Source: Deltaproteobacteria bacterium (GTDB lineage Bacteria; Desulfobacterota; Desulfobacteria; Desulfobacterales; Desulfatibacillaceae). Taken from it: 64,000 nt of DNA. A program made the position numbers and the translations under genes. Below are positions 52,595-62,284 of the stretch, piece by piece (position 1 is the first letter of the stretch; each line of letters begins with the position of its first letter). The notes below the pieces were generated by a model. The model saw only the letters and a list, made by a program, of their open reading frames with translations. It searched no databases and was not told where the DNA came from. Location of the stretch: assembly GCA_016235345.1 (NCBI GenBank), contig JACRLG010000013.1, positions 1 to 64,000 of the forward strand, given 5' to 3'.

Positions 52595-53392
52595 TTAGGC
52601 CGCATCCGTGCGCCGAAGCCTTATTACGGCAAAAAGCGCAAGTTTATCCATGAAAGGCTTCAAGAGCCCCTCGATGGACCTTACCGGCGCAAAGGCCGCT
52701 CCCGGAAGCAGGGAACGCATGGAAACCCCGCCCGATAAAAGGTAGGAAAAGGGCATGTCTGGCTTTATAAAATCCACCCGCCAGCAGGGAAAACGCTTCA
52801 TGAATTCCTCGCGGTCACGGTGGAACACCATCCAGGGCAGTGCGCCGTTGGCCCCGGACAAGGGTCCGGAGGACGGAAAGGCCCATGACTGCGCATCAGG
52901 ATCAAAGGGCTCGTGATGGAAGTTTCCGTAAATCAGGCGGGAAAAGGGCGTCACCCAGGGCTCGATCATGATGACCGCCCCGCCTTCGCGTACGCATCCC
53001 GCCGCAGAATCGAGGAACCGGGCGCAGTCCGGGATGTGGTGGAAAACGTCCGCCATGACTACGGCCTTCAGGGACCGCGCCCGAAAGGGCAGGGCCTGGG
53101 CATCGGCCAGAAGGCTTATTCCTGGAACCGGAAAGACCTCGCTGGTTATGGCGTCGGGAATGACCTCGCCCAAAAAGCCCGCGCCTGAACCGATCTCCAG
53201 CACCCGGCCCGGCCCTTCCGGTAGAAGCCTTGCGATTTCTTCGTACCAAAAACGGTAAAGCCTTTCAAGAAAGCCCTTGCCCCTTATTATTTCGCGCCGG
53301 GCGAGGGTTGTTTCGGGAGCGTCGGGGTCGAGCCCCGAAGCCCCCGGAAGGGCCAGGGCCTTTCTCAATATTGAGGAAAGTCCGCCCTTCAT
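52595..53392 (-). CDS. Class I SAM-dependent methyltransferase
   Basis: 265 residues. Motif I VLEIGSGAGFLGE near residue 63, motif II ALPFRARSLKAVVMADVFHHI, then AVIMIEPWVTPFS. Its ATG overlaps the stop of the TPR-glycosyltransferase (ATGA), so translation is coupled. It probably methylates a lipid or glycan in the same pathway. Confidence 0.85.
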   Translation of the reverse strand: MKGGLSSILRKALALPGASGLDPDAPETTLARREIIRGKGFLERLYRFWYEEIARLLPEGPGRVLEIGSGAGFLGEVIPDAITSEVFPVPGISLLADAQALPFRARSLKAVVMADVFHHIPDCARFLDSAAGCVREGGAVIMIEPWVTPFSRLIYGNFHHEPFDPDAQSWAFPSSGPLSGANGALPWMVFHRDREEFMKRFPCWRVDFIKPDMPFSYLLSGGVSMRSLLPGAAFAPVRSIEGLLKPFMDKLALFAVIRLRRTDAA

Positions 53393-55581
53393 GGGGTGGA
53401 ACCGGCCACGGGCGACGGTTCAAGCTCCGCCTTTTGCCCGGAATGGTCAAGGATAAGCCTTTGAACCGCCTTGTTCCTTCGTGCGTTTGCAAGATCGGGG
53501 TCAACGGCCATGAGCTTCCAGTCGGAAAATCCAAGTTCCACTGCCTTTCCGATCCACTCGGCAGCCTTGTCCGCGTTGCCCATCACAGAGTGAAGGCAGG
53601 CCATGTTGTAATGAACTGCGACGTTTTTGGGATCGAGGCTCAATGCCGTGTCCAGGGCTTCCTTTGCCTTGGGAAAAGCGCTGGTTCTGAGAAGGGCCAG
53701 CCCGAAATTGGACCAGATTTCCGCGTTGCCGGGATCAAGCACCGATGCCTTTGAAAGCGGCTCCAGGGCCAATTGGGCCTTGCCCATGTTGACGTAAAGG
53801 GCTCCAAGGTAGTTTAAGAGCTTGGGGTCGTCGCCCTTTTTGGCCAGGGCTTTTTTTACTTCTGCAACAGCCTTGCCGATTTTTTCAACTGTCCTGGCGT
53901 TGTCCAGGTTGGCCTTTGCTTTGGAATAGCCTGGATTGAGGCCAAGGCTCCTTTCGAAATGCGCAATGGCCGTAACCGTATCCTCCTTGGCAAGGTAAAC
54001 AAGCCCCAGATTGCTTTCGGCCTCGTAATCGCCGGGATTGATTGTCAAAGCCTTCTTCAGCATTTCGACGGCTTCGTCCGGCCTTTTGGTTTCCGTTAAA
54101 AGCCTTGCGTACTTCTTGTAGGTGCGATGATCTGAGGGATTGATGGCAAGGCTTTTCCTGTAAAGCTCCTCCGCTTTTTTAAATTCGCCCCGCTTGAAAA
54201 AAATGTCGGCCATGTTGCGATAAGCATAGGAATCATAGGGATTCGCCTTCACCGCAGACTCAAAATAATAAAGAGCCTTGTCGAAATCTCCCCTTACGGC
54301 GTAAGCGCCTCCAAGGCTGGTGAACGCCACGCTGTTTTGCGCAGTGACGGCGGCTGCGCGTGAAAACAGGGTGAAGTCGTTTTTCCAGAAACCCACCTGG
54401 ACCCAGGTCACCGCAGCAAGGCAAAGGGCCACGAGAACGCCTGAGGGCATGAGGACCGAACGGTCCATTCCCCGCCTGTCGGCAAGTTCGTCCACGAAAA
54501 AGGAGACAGCCACAAAAAGCCCTATGGCCGGAAAATAGACGAAGCGGTCTGCCCAGGCAGGCCACAGCCCGCCCTGCACAAGGCCGATGACCGGGATCAT
54601 GCCGCCAAGAAACCAGAGCCAGCCGACGATAAGGTAGGGCATCCTTTTGGCGTAGCGGATAACAAAGGCGGTAACCGCGATCAGAAAAACAAGGGCCGCA
54701 GCGGCCTGCCACAGGGGGACGGACTTGGGCCAGGGATAGTAGGCGGCCAGGTTGTCCGGCCAGAGGAGCTTCAACAAATACCGGGGATATGAAACCAGGG
54801 CGTTCGATACTCGAAGTCCGGCGTCTTCAGCGCCCGGAATGATGTTTTGAAACTGATCCATGGAGTTTCTGACCACCAGGATTACGATTGCCGCGATCAC
54901 CAGAAGCGGCACTTTCTCCACCAAAAGGCGGCTGAACACGGGCCAGGAAAAGCCGGGAGAGCCGTCGGCCCCGCGCTCGCCAGCGCGGTAGAAGGGCCAG
55001 TAATCCATGAGAAGCAGCACCAGGGCCAGAGGGGCTATGGCCGGCTTAGCCAGAAGGGCCACAGCGAAGGACGCGGCTATAAGGGCATAGAGCCAGGCCT
55101 TTGACCGCTTTACATAAAAGGTATACAAAAGCATGGCCGCAAGGCCGAAAAAGGCCGAAAGCGCGGTCTTTCTCTCGGCAAGCCAGACCACGGACTCCAC
55201 GTTCATGGGATGAAGGGCCAGAAGGGCCGCCGCGAAGGCGGACGCCCCAAACTTTCCAGTGGCCAGAAAAAAAATCCAGAAACACAAGAGAACCACATAG
55301 ATATGAAACAGGACGTTTACCAGATGGTGATATCCGGGCCTCATCCCGAAGATTTCAACGTCAAGGGCGTGGGACAGGGTGGAGACCGGATGCCAGTAAT
55401 GGGCCTGGGAGACCCTGAAAGCATCGGCTGCGCCTTTGGCCGTAAGCCCCTGGTTGACCGCCGGGTTTTCCACCACGTATGACATGTCATCAAAATCGAG
55501 AAACCCGTGGTCGGAAACCTGGTAATACACCCCGAACAGAATAAGGGTGATGGCAACCGAAAAGATCAGGCCTCGACGCAT
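53389..55581 (-). CDS. Membrane glycosyltransferase with TPR repeats (TMTC-like)
   Basis: 730 residues; GGGAGG before ATG. Residues about 5-430 hold about ten membrane segments with conserved loops: DHGFLDFDDMSYV (the DxD-like acidic loop), HYWHPVSTLSHALD and HPMNVESVVWLAERKTALSA, all typical of the PMT/TMTC-like family. Residues about 430-710 hold about eight TPRs (e.g. ALYYFESAVKANPYDSYAY, ALEPLSKASVLDPGNAEIW). Family members transfer sugars from polyprenyl-phosphate donors to surface molecules. It heads the operon with the two methyltransferases and fcl. Confidence 0.85.
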   Translation of the reverse strand: MRRGLIFSVAITLILFGVYYQVSDHGFLDFDDMSYVVENPAVNQGLTAKGAADAFRVSQAHYWHPVSTLSHALDVEIFGMRPGYHHLVNVLFHIYVVLLCFWIFFLATGKFGASAFAAALLALHPMNVESVVWLAERKTALSAFFGLAAMLLYTFYVKRSKAWLYALIAASFAVALLAKPAIAPLALVLLLMDYWPFYRAGERGADGSPGFSWPVFSRLLVEKVPLLVIAAIVILVVRNSMDQFQNIIPGAEDAGLRVSNALVSYPRYLLKLLWPDNLAAYYPWPKSVPLWQAAAALVFLIAVTAFVIRYAKRMPYLIVGWLWFLGGMIPVIGLVQGGLWPAWADRFVYFPAIGLFVAVSFFVDELADRRGMDRSVLMPSGVLVALCLAAVTWVQVGFWKNDFTLFSRAAAVTAQNSVAFTSLGGAYAVRGDFDKALYYFESAVKANPYDSYAYRNMADIFFKRGEFKKAEELYRKSLAINPSDHRTYKKYARLLTETKRPDEAVEMLKKALTINPGDYEAESNLGLVYLAKEDTVTAIAHFERSLGLNPGYSKAKANLDNARTVEKIGKAVAEVKKALAKKGDDPKLLNYLGALYVNMGKAQLALEPLSKASVLDPGNAEIWSNFGLALLRTSAFPKAKEALDTALSLDPKNVAVHYNMACLHSVMGNADKAAEWIGKAVELGFSDWKLMAVDPDLANARRNKAVQRLILDHSGQKAELEPSPVAGSTP

Positions 55582-55904
55582 GTGGCGATACCTCCCGAAA
55601 TAATTGTGATGGATAGAGATTGCACAGGGTTTCCGAAAACAGTGGCGCAGGATGGATTTTCACGGCGAAGCGATCGGCTTTAAACGGATTTCCGCCGTGG
55701 GAATTTTTGTCTGATTTTCAATAATGGCTATACGAATCCGCGCCTTAAGGCAAGAGTTTTGAAAGAGTCCGCATGGCCCTAAGTTTGTCTGAACGGCATT
55801 ATACGGAAGAACATGGAAAAACGTCGACAATTTTTACCGTTCCTGTTGCCGCAAGGCTTATTTTCGATTATGCACAAGGCGACATCTTTTACGGAGGAGC
55901 ACCC

Positions 55905-57677
55905 ATGAAAATTCTCGTGGTGGGCGGCGGTGGCCGCGAACACGCCCTGGTGTGGAAAATTTCCCAAAGCCCCAGGGTGAAAAAGGTCTTCTGCGCACCG
56001 GGAAACGCCGGAATAGCAAGACTGGCCGAATGCGCGCCCATAAGTTCCGAAGACGTGGAAGGGCTTTTGGCCTTTGCCAAAAAAAATTCCGTGGACTTAA
56101 CCGTGGTGGGCCCGGAAGCGGCCCTCACAGCCGGAATCGCCGACCGTTTCATTAAAGAGGGTCTGGCTGTTTTCGGCCCCACGGCCTCTGCGGCCCGCCT
56201 GGAGGGCTCCAAGAGCTTCGCCAAGGCCCTGATGGAAAAATACTCCATCCCCACCGCCCGCGCCGCTGTTTTCACCGACCCGGACGCAGCCTTCGCCCAC
56301 CTGGAAAAAATCGAGGCCCCGGTTGTCATAAAGGCCGACGGCCTTGCGGCGGGCAAGGGGGTAATGGTCTGCTCCGCCATGGATGAAGCAAGGCAGGCGA
56401 TTTCACAAGTAATGGTGGAGCGCAGGTTCGGTCAGGCAGGGGCCTCCTGCGTCATCGAGGAATTCCTGGAAGGCGAGGAGGCCTCGTTTCTGGCCTTCAC
56501 CGACGGCGAGACCGTGCTTCCCCTTCCGCCGTCCCAGGACCACAAGGCCGCCTACGACAACGACATGGGCCCCAACACCGGCGGCATGGGGGCCTACTCG
56601 CCAGCGCCCGTTGTGGACCCGGCCCTTTTCCAGGACGTGATGGACGGGATAATGATCCCCACCGTCAAAGCCCTGGCCGCCGAGGGCATAGCCTACCAGG
56701 GCGTGCTTTACGCGGGCCTCATGATCAAGGACGGCGCGGCCAGGGTGCTGGAATTCAACGTCCGTTTCGGCGATCCCGAATGCCAGCCGCTTCTGATGCG
56801 CCTCAAATCCGACCTTGTGGAGATCATGCAGGCGGTGGCGGAGCGGCGTCTGAAGGAAATCCTCCTGGACGTGGACCCAAGGCCCTCGGCCTGCGTGGTA
56901 ATGGCCGCCGGAGGCTACCCGGAAAAATACGAGAAGGGCAGGGTGATAACGGGCCTGGACAAGGCCGGGCGCATGAAGGACGTGATGGTTTTCCATTCGG
57001 GCACAGCCCTTAAGGACGGAAAAACCGTCACCGCTGGGGGCAGGGTGCTGGGAGTGACCGCCCTTGGCGACACCATAGAACAGGCGGTCAGCCGGGCTTA
57101 CGAGGCAGTGGACGAGATCGGCTGGGACGGGGCTTTTTACCGGAGGGACATAGGGAAAAAGGCCATACTGCGGCTTGCGGCCCTCCCAAGGGTCCTAATA
57201 GTTATGGGAAGCGATTCCGATCTTCCCGTCATGGAGGAAACCGCCAGGACCCTCGAAAAACTGGGCGTTCATTACGAAATGACCGTGGCCTCGGCCCACC
57301 GCACGCCGGAGAAGGCAGCCAATCTGGCCAAAAACGCGCGGGCACGGGGCATAAGGGTCATCGTGGCGGGCGCGGGCGCGGCGGCCCATCTGGCCGGGGC
57401 CCTTGCGGCCCAGACCACGCTTCCGGTGATAGGCGTTCCCATCGACGCCACCCCCCTAAACGGCCTGGACGCCCTTCTGGCCACGGTGCAGATGCCTCCG
57501 GGCATACCGGTCGCCACTGTCGCCGTGGGAAAGATGGGGGCCAAGAACGCAGGTGTTCTGGCGGCCCAGATTCTTGCGGTTTCGGACCCGGCCCTTCACG
57601 GGCGGCTCAGGGAGGAAAAAAGGGAAATGGCCGAAGCGGTGGAAAAAAAGGCCTCGAAAATTTTCCGCCATGGCTGA
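55905..57677 (+). CDS. purD-purE: Fused PurD-PurE
   Basis: 590 residues from ATG 55905 (GGAGG seven bases upstream); in-frame start at 55773 is rejected. Residues 1-425 are Pur[38 protein letters not shown], and [12 protein letters not shown]. The protein continues with no stop into PurE at about 430: [26 protein letters not shown], and [17 protein letters not shown]-like (PLNGLDALL). So a single chain would carry the GAR synthetase and the N5-CAIR mutase steps. The two steps are not adjacent in purine synthesis, so the fusion probably reflects coregulation. Its stop overlaps the TsaC start by eight bases. Confidence 0.9.
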   Translation: MKILVVGGGGREHALVWKISQSPRVKKVFCAPGNAGIARLAECAPISSEDVEGLLAFAKKNSVDLTVVGPEAALTAGIADRFIKEGLAVFGPTASAARLEGSKSFAKALMEKYSIPTARAAVFTDPDAAFAHLEKIEAPVVIKADGLAAGKGVMVCSAMDEARQAISQVMVERRFGQAGASCVIEEFLEGEEASFLAFTDGETVLPLPPSQDHKAAYDNDMGPNTGGMGAYSPAPVVDPALFQDVMDGIMIPTVKALAAEGIAYQGVLYAGLMIKDGAARVLEFNVRFGDPECQPLLMRLKSDLVEIMQAVAERRLKEILLDVDPRPSACVVMAAGGYPEKYEKGRVITGLDKAGRMKDVMVFHSGTALKDGKTVTAGGRVLGVTALGDTIEQAVSRAYEAVDEIGWDGAFYRRDIGKKAILRLAALPRVLIVMGSDSDLPVMEETARTLEKLGVHYEMTVASAHRTPEKAANLAKNARARGIRVIVAGAGAAAHLAGALAAQTTLPVIGVPIDATPLNGLDALLATVQMPPGIPVATVAVGKMGAKNAGVLAAQILAVSDPALHGRLREEKREMAEAVEKKASKIFRHG

Positions 57678-58311
57678 AAGGATCAAAATCGATCCCCTCG
57701 ATCCCGATCCCGAAGTAATCAGGAGGGCGGCGGGGATTCTCGCTTCAGGCGGGCTCGTGGTCTTCCCGACCCTTGGCCTTTACGGGCTTGGGGCGGACGC
57801 CATGAACCCAAAGGCGGTGGAGCGGGTTTTTGCGGCCAAGGGAAGGCCGCCGGAAAAGCCTGTGCTGGTGCTGGTGAGGGGGATTCCCGACGCACAGGGG
57901 CTTGTGAGCGAGGTCCCCGACGCCGCCCTAAGGCTGATGAGAGCCTTCTGGCCGGGCAGGCTCACCATAGCGCTTCCCGCCTCGGAAAAAGTGCCGGAAA
58001 TTCTTTGCGCGAAAACCGGAACCATAGGGATAAGGGCCGCCGGGCACCCGGTGGCCCGCGCCCTTGTGGCCGCCTTTGGCGGGGCGGTCACCGGAACCTC
58101 GGCCAATATCGCAGATGCTCCGGCCCCGGCTTCGGTTGATGATCTGTCACCTAAAATAGCCGAAGCCGCCGACCTCATAATGGACGCTGGGCTGCTTTCC
58201 GGCCAGGCCTCGACGGTGGTTTCGGTTAACGGCAGCCGGGTGGACGTGTTAAGGCCCGGCGCGGTGTCCGGCCAAAGAATCGGCGAAGCCCTCGCTTCTG
58301 CCGATGTTTGA
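57670..58311 (+). CDS. tsaC: L-threonylcarbamoyladenylate synthase (TsaC/Sua5/YrdC)
   Basis: 213 residues from ATG 57670; an in-frame reading from 57553 lies inside purD-purE. GGLVVFPTLGLYGLGADA, KGRPPEKPVLVLV and TGTSANIADA match YrdC. It makes the TC-AMP used for t6A37 of tRNA. The C-terminal Sua5 domain is absent, so it is the short TsaC/YrdC form. Overlaps the purD-purE stop by eight bases, so coupled. Confidence 0.9.
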   Translation: MAERIKIDPLDPDPEVIRRAAGILASGGLVVFPTLGLYGLGADAMNPKAVERVFAAKGRPPEKPVLVLVRGIPDAQGLVSEVPDAALRLMRAFWPGRLTIALPASEKVPEILCAKTGTIGIRAAGHPVARALVAAFGGAVTGTSANIADAPAPASVDDLSPKIAEAADLIMDAGLLSGQASTVVSVNGSRVDVLRPGAVSGQRIGEALASADV

Positions 58312-58337
58312 CCCCCGAAAAATCCCCTTGCCGCCCT

Positions 58338-59351
58338 TCAGGCCGTGTCCCTGGCCGAAAGACCGTATTTTTTGAGCTTCAGCGACAGGGTCTTGCGGTT
58401 GATCCCAAGCACCTTCGCGGCCTTCTGGATGCCCCCGCCGGTTAAGTCCAGAACGTGCTTGATGTAATTTTTCTCAAGCTCCTCAAGGTCCACGGGTTTT
58501 CCCGGCAGAAGGAAGCCCTCGTCCCCGGCCCCCGCTCCAAGCCATCCCGGAAGGCGTTCAGCGCTTATGTCCCCCTGGGGGTGAATGGCCATTATCCAGT
58601 CTGCGGCGTGGATCAGCTCCCGGACGTTTCCCGGCCAGGAATGCCTTTCCAGTATGCTGTTGGCCTGACGGGTCACCCCCGGCGGCGAAAGGCCCCTTCT
58701 GGAAGCCGCCTGGGCAAGAAAATGGCGGAAAAGCACAGGCGTGTCCGACAGCCGCTCACGCAAGGGCGGAATGTGGATGGGCACTATGCCCAAAACCTCG
58801 TTCATCCCGTCCAGGCGAAAGGCGGAAACCACCCCCGGAACCCTGCACGAGGACGCGATTATCCGGGTGCGGACCGGCACCGGCTCGCTTGCCCCCACCG
58901 GGGTGAACACCCGATCCCTTATCATCTGCAAAAGCCTTGCCTGGAAATCATCCGAAAGCCGGGCCACCTCATCCAGAAAGAGCGTGCCCCCGGCAGCCCT
59001 CTCCAAAAGCCCCTTTTCAACCTCGCCGTCGGGGCGCGCCTGCCCGAAGATGATTTTCACCTGCCTGCTCTGGGGAACGGCGAGGCAGTCCAGCGCAACG
59101 AAGGGCTGGTCCGAAAGATGGCTCATGTGATGAATGGCCCGGGCGGCCAGGGACTTGCCGGTTCCCGGCTCGCCGGTTATGAGCACCGGCTGGTTTAAGG
59201 GGGCCGCCTTCAGTATGCGCGACACCATTGTCCGCGTGGCATCGCTCGCGCCTAGGATTTGGCGGTCAAGTCCGGCGGCGCAGAGCACGCCTTCGCCGCT
59301 GTCGTCCGGCTGGGTTTTTCCCGCCTGCGTGAGTGGGTTATGCGTATCCAT
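58338..59351 (-). CDS. AAA+ regulator of the sigma-54 activator class lacking GAFTGA
   Basis: 337 residues from ATG 59351; no receiver or sensor domain is evident before the AAA+ core. Walker A GEPGTGKSLAA, Walker B GGTLFLDEV, PLRERLSD (sensor/R-finger area) and GNVRELI are intact. The loop that should contain GAFTGA (before LLERAAGGTLFL) reads FGQARPDGEVEKG, so the sigma-54 contact motif is missing. The C-terminal Fis-like HTH (GGGIQKAAKVLGINRKTLSLKL) is complete. It resembles bEBP relatives that act with sigma-70 or as repressors. Targets unknown. Copy D of the repeat element lies just upstream. Confidence 0.85.
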   Translation of the reverse strand: MDTHNPLTQAGKTQPDDSGEGVLCAAGLDRQILGASDATRTMVSRILKAAPLNQPVLITGEPGTGKSLAARAIHHMSHLSDQPFVALDCLAVPQSRQVKIIFGQARPDGEVEKGLLERAAGGTLFLDEVARLSDDFQARLLQMIRDRVFTPVGASEPVPVRTRIIASSCRVPGVVSAFRLDGMNEVLGIVPIHIPPLRERLSDTPVLFRHFLAQAASRRGLSPPGVTRQANSILERHSWPGNVRELIHAADWIMAIHPQGDISAERLPGWLGAGAGDEGFLLPGKPVDLEELEKNYIKHVLDLTGGGIQKAAKVLGINRKTLSLKLKKYGLSARDTA

Positions 59352-59419
59352 GTCGATTATGATCCGTGAAATGTTTCGTGGCCGCGTCGTTATAAGCCAG
59401 TTGAAAAACTCCAATTGGA

Positions 59420-59543
59420 CAGGCTGTCGAAAAACGATGAGCCGCAAGGCGCGCGAGCGAGCGGCGACGGAGCGTACGCTTTTGTACGTGACCGAGCCGG
59501 GAGGTGATGCGCAACACTGCGGATCGCGTTTTAGGGCAGCCTG
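59420..59543 (-). repeat. Stop-codon-linked inverted-repeat element, copy D
   Basis: Starts at the base after the TAA of the ferredoxin gene (read leftward). Outer arms CAGGCTGCCCTAAAACG (59527-59543, as read) and the far arm (59420-59436) pair over 14 of 17 positions. The core is nearly identical to copy A: CGATCCGCAGTGTTGCGC, central GTACAAAAGCGTAC, GCCTTGCGGCTCATCG. Confidence 0.85.
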
Positions 59544-60713
59544 TTACGGGATTCTGACCTGGCTGACACTCCTAAGGGGCAGCATCACCTGCCTTTCGCA
59601 GGCCTCCATGCTTGCGGCCCCGGCTGGGCACTTGGCCGCGCACTGGCCGCAGCCTATGCAAAGGGCTTCGGTCAGATTCGCCTTTTCGCCCGTGACTTTC
59701 ATGGCCTCGGAAGGGCAGAATTTTTCGCACACCCCGCAGCCGGTGCAAAGGCTTTCATCCACTACGGCCTTTGCGTAGCACTGGAAATGAAGCGGAATCA
59801 CGCCCCTGTTGTGGGAGCCTATCACGCCGCAGCAGTCCCAGCAACAGTTGCAGATGGCCACCCTCTCGAAACGGGTGTCGTCCTTTTCATGGAAGACCTG
59901 GTGAACCCCGCCCGCCTTCTGCACCTTTGCCACGATGTCGCAGGCCTCGTCCACTGTTATGGCCCTGGCGATGCCCATTTCCGAGGTGAAGCGTGCGAAA
60001 TCCCCCAGAACTATGCATGCCTCCACGGGCATCTTGAACCGGCAGGGCTCGCCCACCATCTTGCGCCACTGGCGGCAGAAGCAGTGCATAACGCCCAGGG
60101 CGTTTTCTGCGCCGCTTTTCTGGATTATGTCAAAAACCATGCTGGAAGGATAGATTTTTTCGGGAGGCACAGAAAGGCTCTGGTTGACCGCCACCACTTC
60201 CTTTTTTGCGCCCTTTGCCTTTTTGGGCAAAACCGGGGCTATGCTCTGAAAGGGCCTTGTGCCCATTCGCACGAAAAGATTTGTCGCCCCGCGAATTGGG
60301 AAGATGTTGAGTTTTTTGAAGGCGGAAAAAAGTGCGTCGAGCCTTTTTGCGAACTCGATTTCCTCCGGTGTCTCCCTGGCCCTGGCCAGGGTAAGCTCGA
60401 ACCATCCCACCAGGATGGGTGCCAGCGTATAGGTGCGGCGTCCCGCCCCGTCATCCTTGAACCAAACCAGGCCTTTTTTGCACAGGGTGTCCAGAAAGGA
60501 GACGAACGAATCCCCGTCCGCGCCCCAAAGTTCGGCAAGCTCCTTATAAGTATGCGTTTTGGTTCCCATTTTTATCATGAAATCGGCTTCCGGGTCTGTT
60601 ATCACCAGATCGAAACAGTCCAGAAGCTGGGGAAGGACCGGCAGGGGTATCTCGTTTTGCTTGTTCATTAGCCGGGCGAGCCTGCGAAGCCTGCCCTTGC
60701 GGGAAGCGTTCAT
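59544..60713 (-). CDS. [4Fe-4S] dicluster protein with an additional cysteine-rich domain
   Basis: 389 residues. The C-terminus holds two [4Fe-4S] motifs, CTGCGVCEKFCP and CIGCGQCAAKCP. The middle has two further cysteine groups, HCFCRQWRKMVGEPC and CNCCWDCCGVIG, which may bind metal or heme. The N-terminal 130 residues look like a winged-helix domain (YKELAELWGADGDSFVSFL). The type is frequent in sulfate-reducing Desulfobacterota; a redox-responsive or oxidoreductase role is inferred. AAGGA upstream of ATG. Confidence 0.8.
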   Translation of the reverse strand: MNASRKGRLRRLARLMNKQNEIPLPVLPQLLDCFDLVITDPEADFMIKMGTKTHTYKELAELWGADGDSFVSFLDTLCKKGLVWFKDDGAGRRTYTLAPILVGWFELTLARARETPEEIEFAKRLDALFSAFKKLNIFPIRGATNLFVRMGTRPFQSIAPVLPKKAKGAKKEVVAVNQSLSVPPEKIYPSSMVFDIIQKSGAENALGVMHCFCRQWRKMVGEPCRFKMPVEACIVLGDFARFTSEMGIARAITVDEACDIVAKVQKAGGVHQVFHEKDDTRFERVAICNCCWDCCGVIGSHNRGVIPLHFQCYAKAVVDESLCTGCGVCEKFCPSEAMKVTGEKANLTEALCIGCGQCAAKCPAGAASMEACERQVMLPLRSVSQVRIP

Positions 60714-60940
60714 TTAAGTTTTTTTCCTTTCGTAAAAAAACCGCCCAAACGGATGTGAAGCGCCGCAGCGCCAGGGGGAACACCCCGAAAAGGCTGCTAA
60801 AATCTTCATTTGCCGGGACAGATGGAAAAAACATATTTCAAACTTTCAAAAATGGCAACACCCAAGCTGACACTTGTACCAAGGCCCCGATGCTGTTAAG
60901 AGGTGGACGGGAAAACTTTTACGGAAAGAGGAAGGGCCGG

Positions 60941-62284
60941 GTGAGCCGGAAAATCGACGAAAAAAGCGTTTACCTCCTGTCCCTTGGTTGCGCCAGAAAC
61001 CTTGCGGACAGCGAGTCCGTACTGGGGGCGCTGAAAAAGGCCGGGTACATTATCGCCGAAGAGCCGCAAAAAGCCCGGTTCATCGTGGTGAACACCTGCG
61101 GCTTCATCAGGGACGCGGTGGAGGAATCCATAGAGGCCGTGCTGACCCTGGCCATCCACAGGACAGCCGGGGCGTGCAGGCGCATGGTGGTGGCGGGCTG
61201 CCTGGTGGAGCGCTACGGCAAAGAGTTGGCCCGGTCCATCCCGGAGGTGGACGTTTTCCTGGGAACAGGCGCGCTCGATAAAATCACGGCGGCCCTAAGC
61301 GACCCGGCCCCGGATAAATTTTCCACGCCGGACCCATTTTTGCGCGCGGCCCCAAGGCCCGGCGACCCAAGGCTTCTCACCACCCTTCCCACGGCCTACG
61401 TCAAAATCTCCGAAGGCTGCCCGGAGCACTGCACCTTCTGCATAATCCCCAAGCTCAAGGGGCCGCTCAAAAGCCGACCCGAACGGGACGTGGTGGACGA
61501 GTGCCGGAGGCTGGCGGAAGAGGGCGCGGCGGAGATCGTTTTAGCGGCCCAGGAGACCACCGCCTACGGCCTGGACCTCGGCCCCGGCCACAACCTCGCC
61601 CGGCTCCTGGAAAAGGTCGCCAGCGCCTGCCCGAAATCCTGGATACGCTTTCTCTACGCCCATCCCCTGCGCGTCACCGACGAATTGACAGACGTGGTGG
61701 CGTCCCTCGACAACATAATGAAGTACTTCGACATTCCGGTTCAGCACGCAAGCGACGCGGTCCTGAAACGCATGGGCCGTCGGCACGCGGGCAAAGACGC
61801 GGAGGAGCTTTTTCACCGGATCAGGAAGAAAATCCCCCAGGCTGCCCTTAGAACCACCATTCTCGTGGGCTTTCCGGGCGAGACCAGGAAGGATTTCCTG
61901 GAGCTCGTGCGGCTCGTTCAGGAGGTGAAATTCAATCATCTCGGTGTCTTCACCTACTCGGACGACACGGACCTTGCCTCCCACGGCCTTCCGGCCCACG
62001 TCACCCCCAAAACCGCCCGGAAGCGCCGGGAGGACCTGATGGAAATCCAGGCTGACATCTCGGCTGAGCACAACCTGGCGCACCTGGATAAATCCATCGA
62101 GGTGCTGGTCACCGGGGCGTCCGATGACCCGGATTTTCCCGTGCTTGGCCGCACAAGATTCCAGGCCCCGGACGTGGACGGGCTGGTCTTTCTTTCGGGA
62201 AACCAGAAGCCCGTGGGTTCGGTGGTCAGGGCAAGGGTTGCGCGGGCCGAAACATACGATCTTTACGCTCATTGCGAGGAATAG
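60941..62284 (+). CDS. rimO: Ribosomal protein S12 methylthiotransferase RimO
   Basis: 447 residues from GTG 60941 (AGGAAGGG upstream), which gives a normal RimO length; an in-frame start at 60755 would add 62 residues. Radical-SAM motif CPEHCTFC (CxxxCxxC), and the UPF0004 cysteines in SLGC, NTCGF and AGCLV. The C-terminal TRAM-like part (EVLVTGASDDPDFPVLGRT) is present. It methylthiolates Asp88 of S12. Its stop directly precedes the next start (TAGATG). Confidence 0.93.
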   Translation: MSRKIDEKSVYLLSLGCARNLADSESVLGALKKAGYIIAEEPQKARFIVVNTCGFIRDAVEESIEAVLTLAIHRTAGACRRMVVAGCLVERYGKELARSIPEVDVFLGTGALDKITAALSDPAPDKFSTPDPFLRAAPRPGDPRLLTTLPTAYVKISEGCPEHCTFCIIPKLKGPLKSRPERDVVDECRRLAEEGAAEIVLAAQETTAYGLDLGPGHNLARLLEKVASACPKSWIRFLYAHPLRVTDELTDVVASLDNIMKYFDIPVQHASDAVLKRMGRRHAGKDAEELFHRIRKKIPQAALRTTILVGFPGETRKDFLELVRLVQEVKFNHLGVFTYSDDTDLASHGLPAHVTPKTARKRREDLMEIQADISAEHNLAHLDKSIEVLVTGASDDPDFPVLGRTRFQAPDVDGLVFLSGNQKPVGSVVRARVARAETYDLYAHCEE

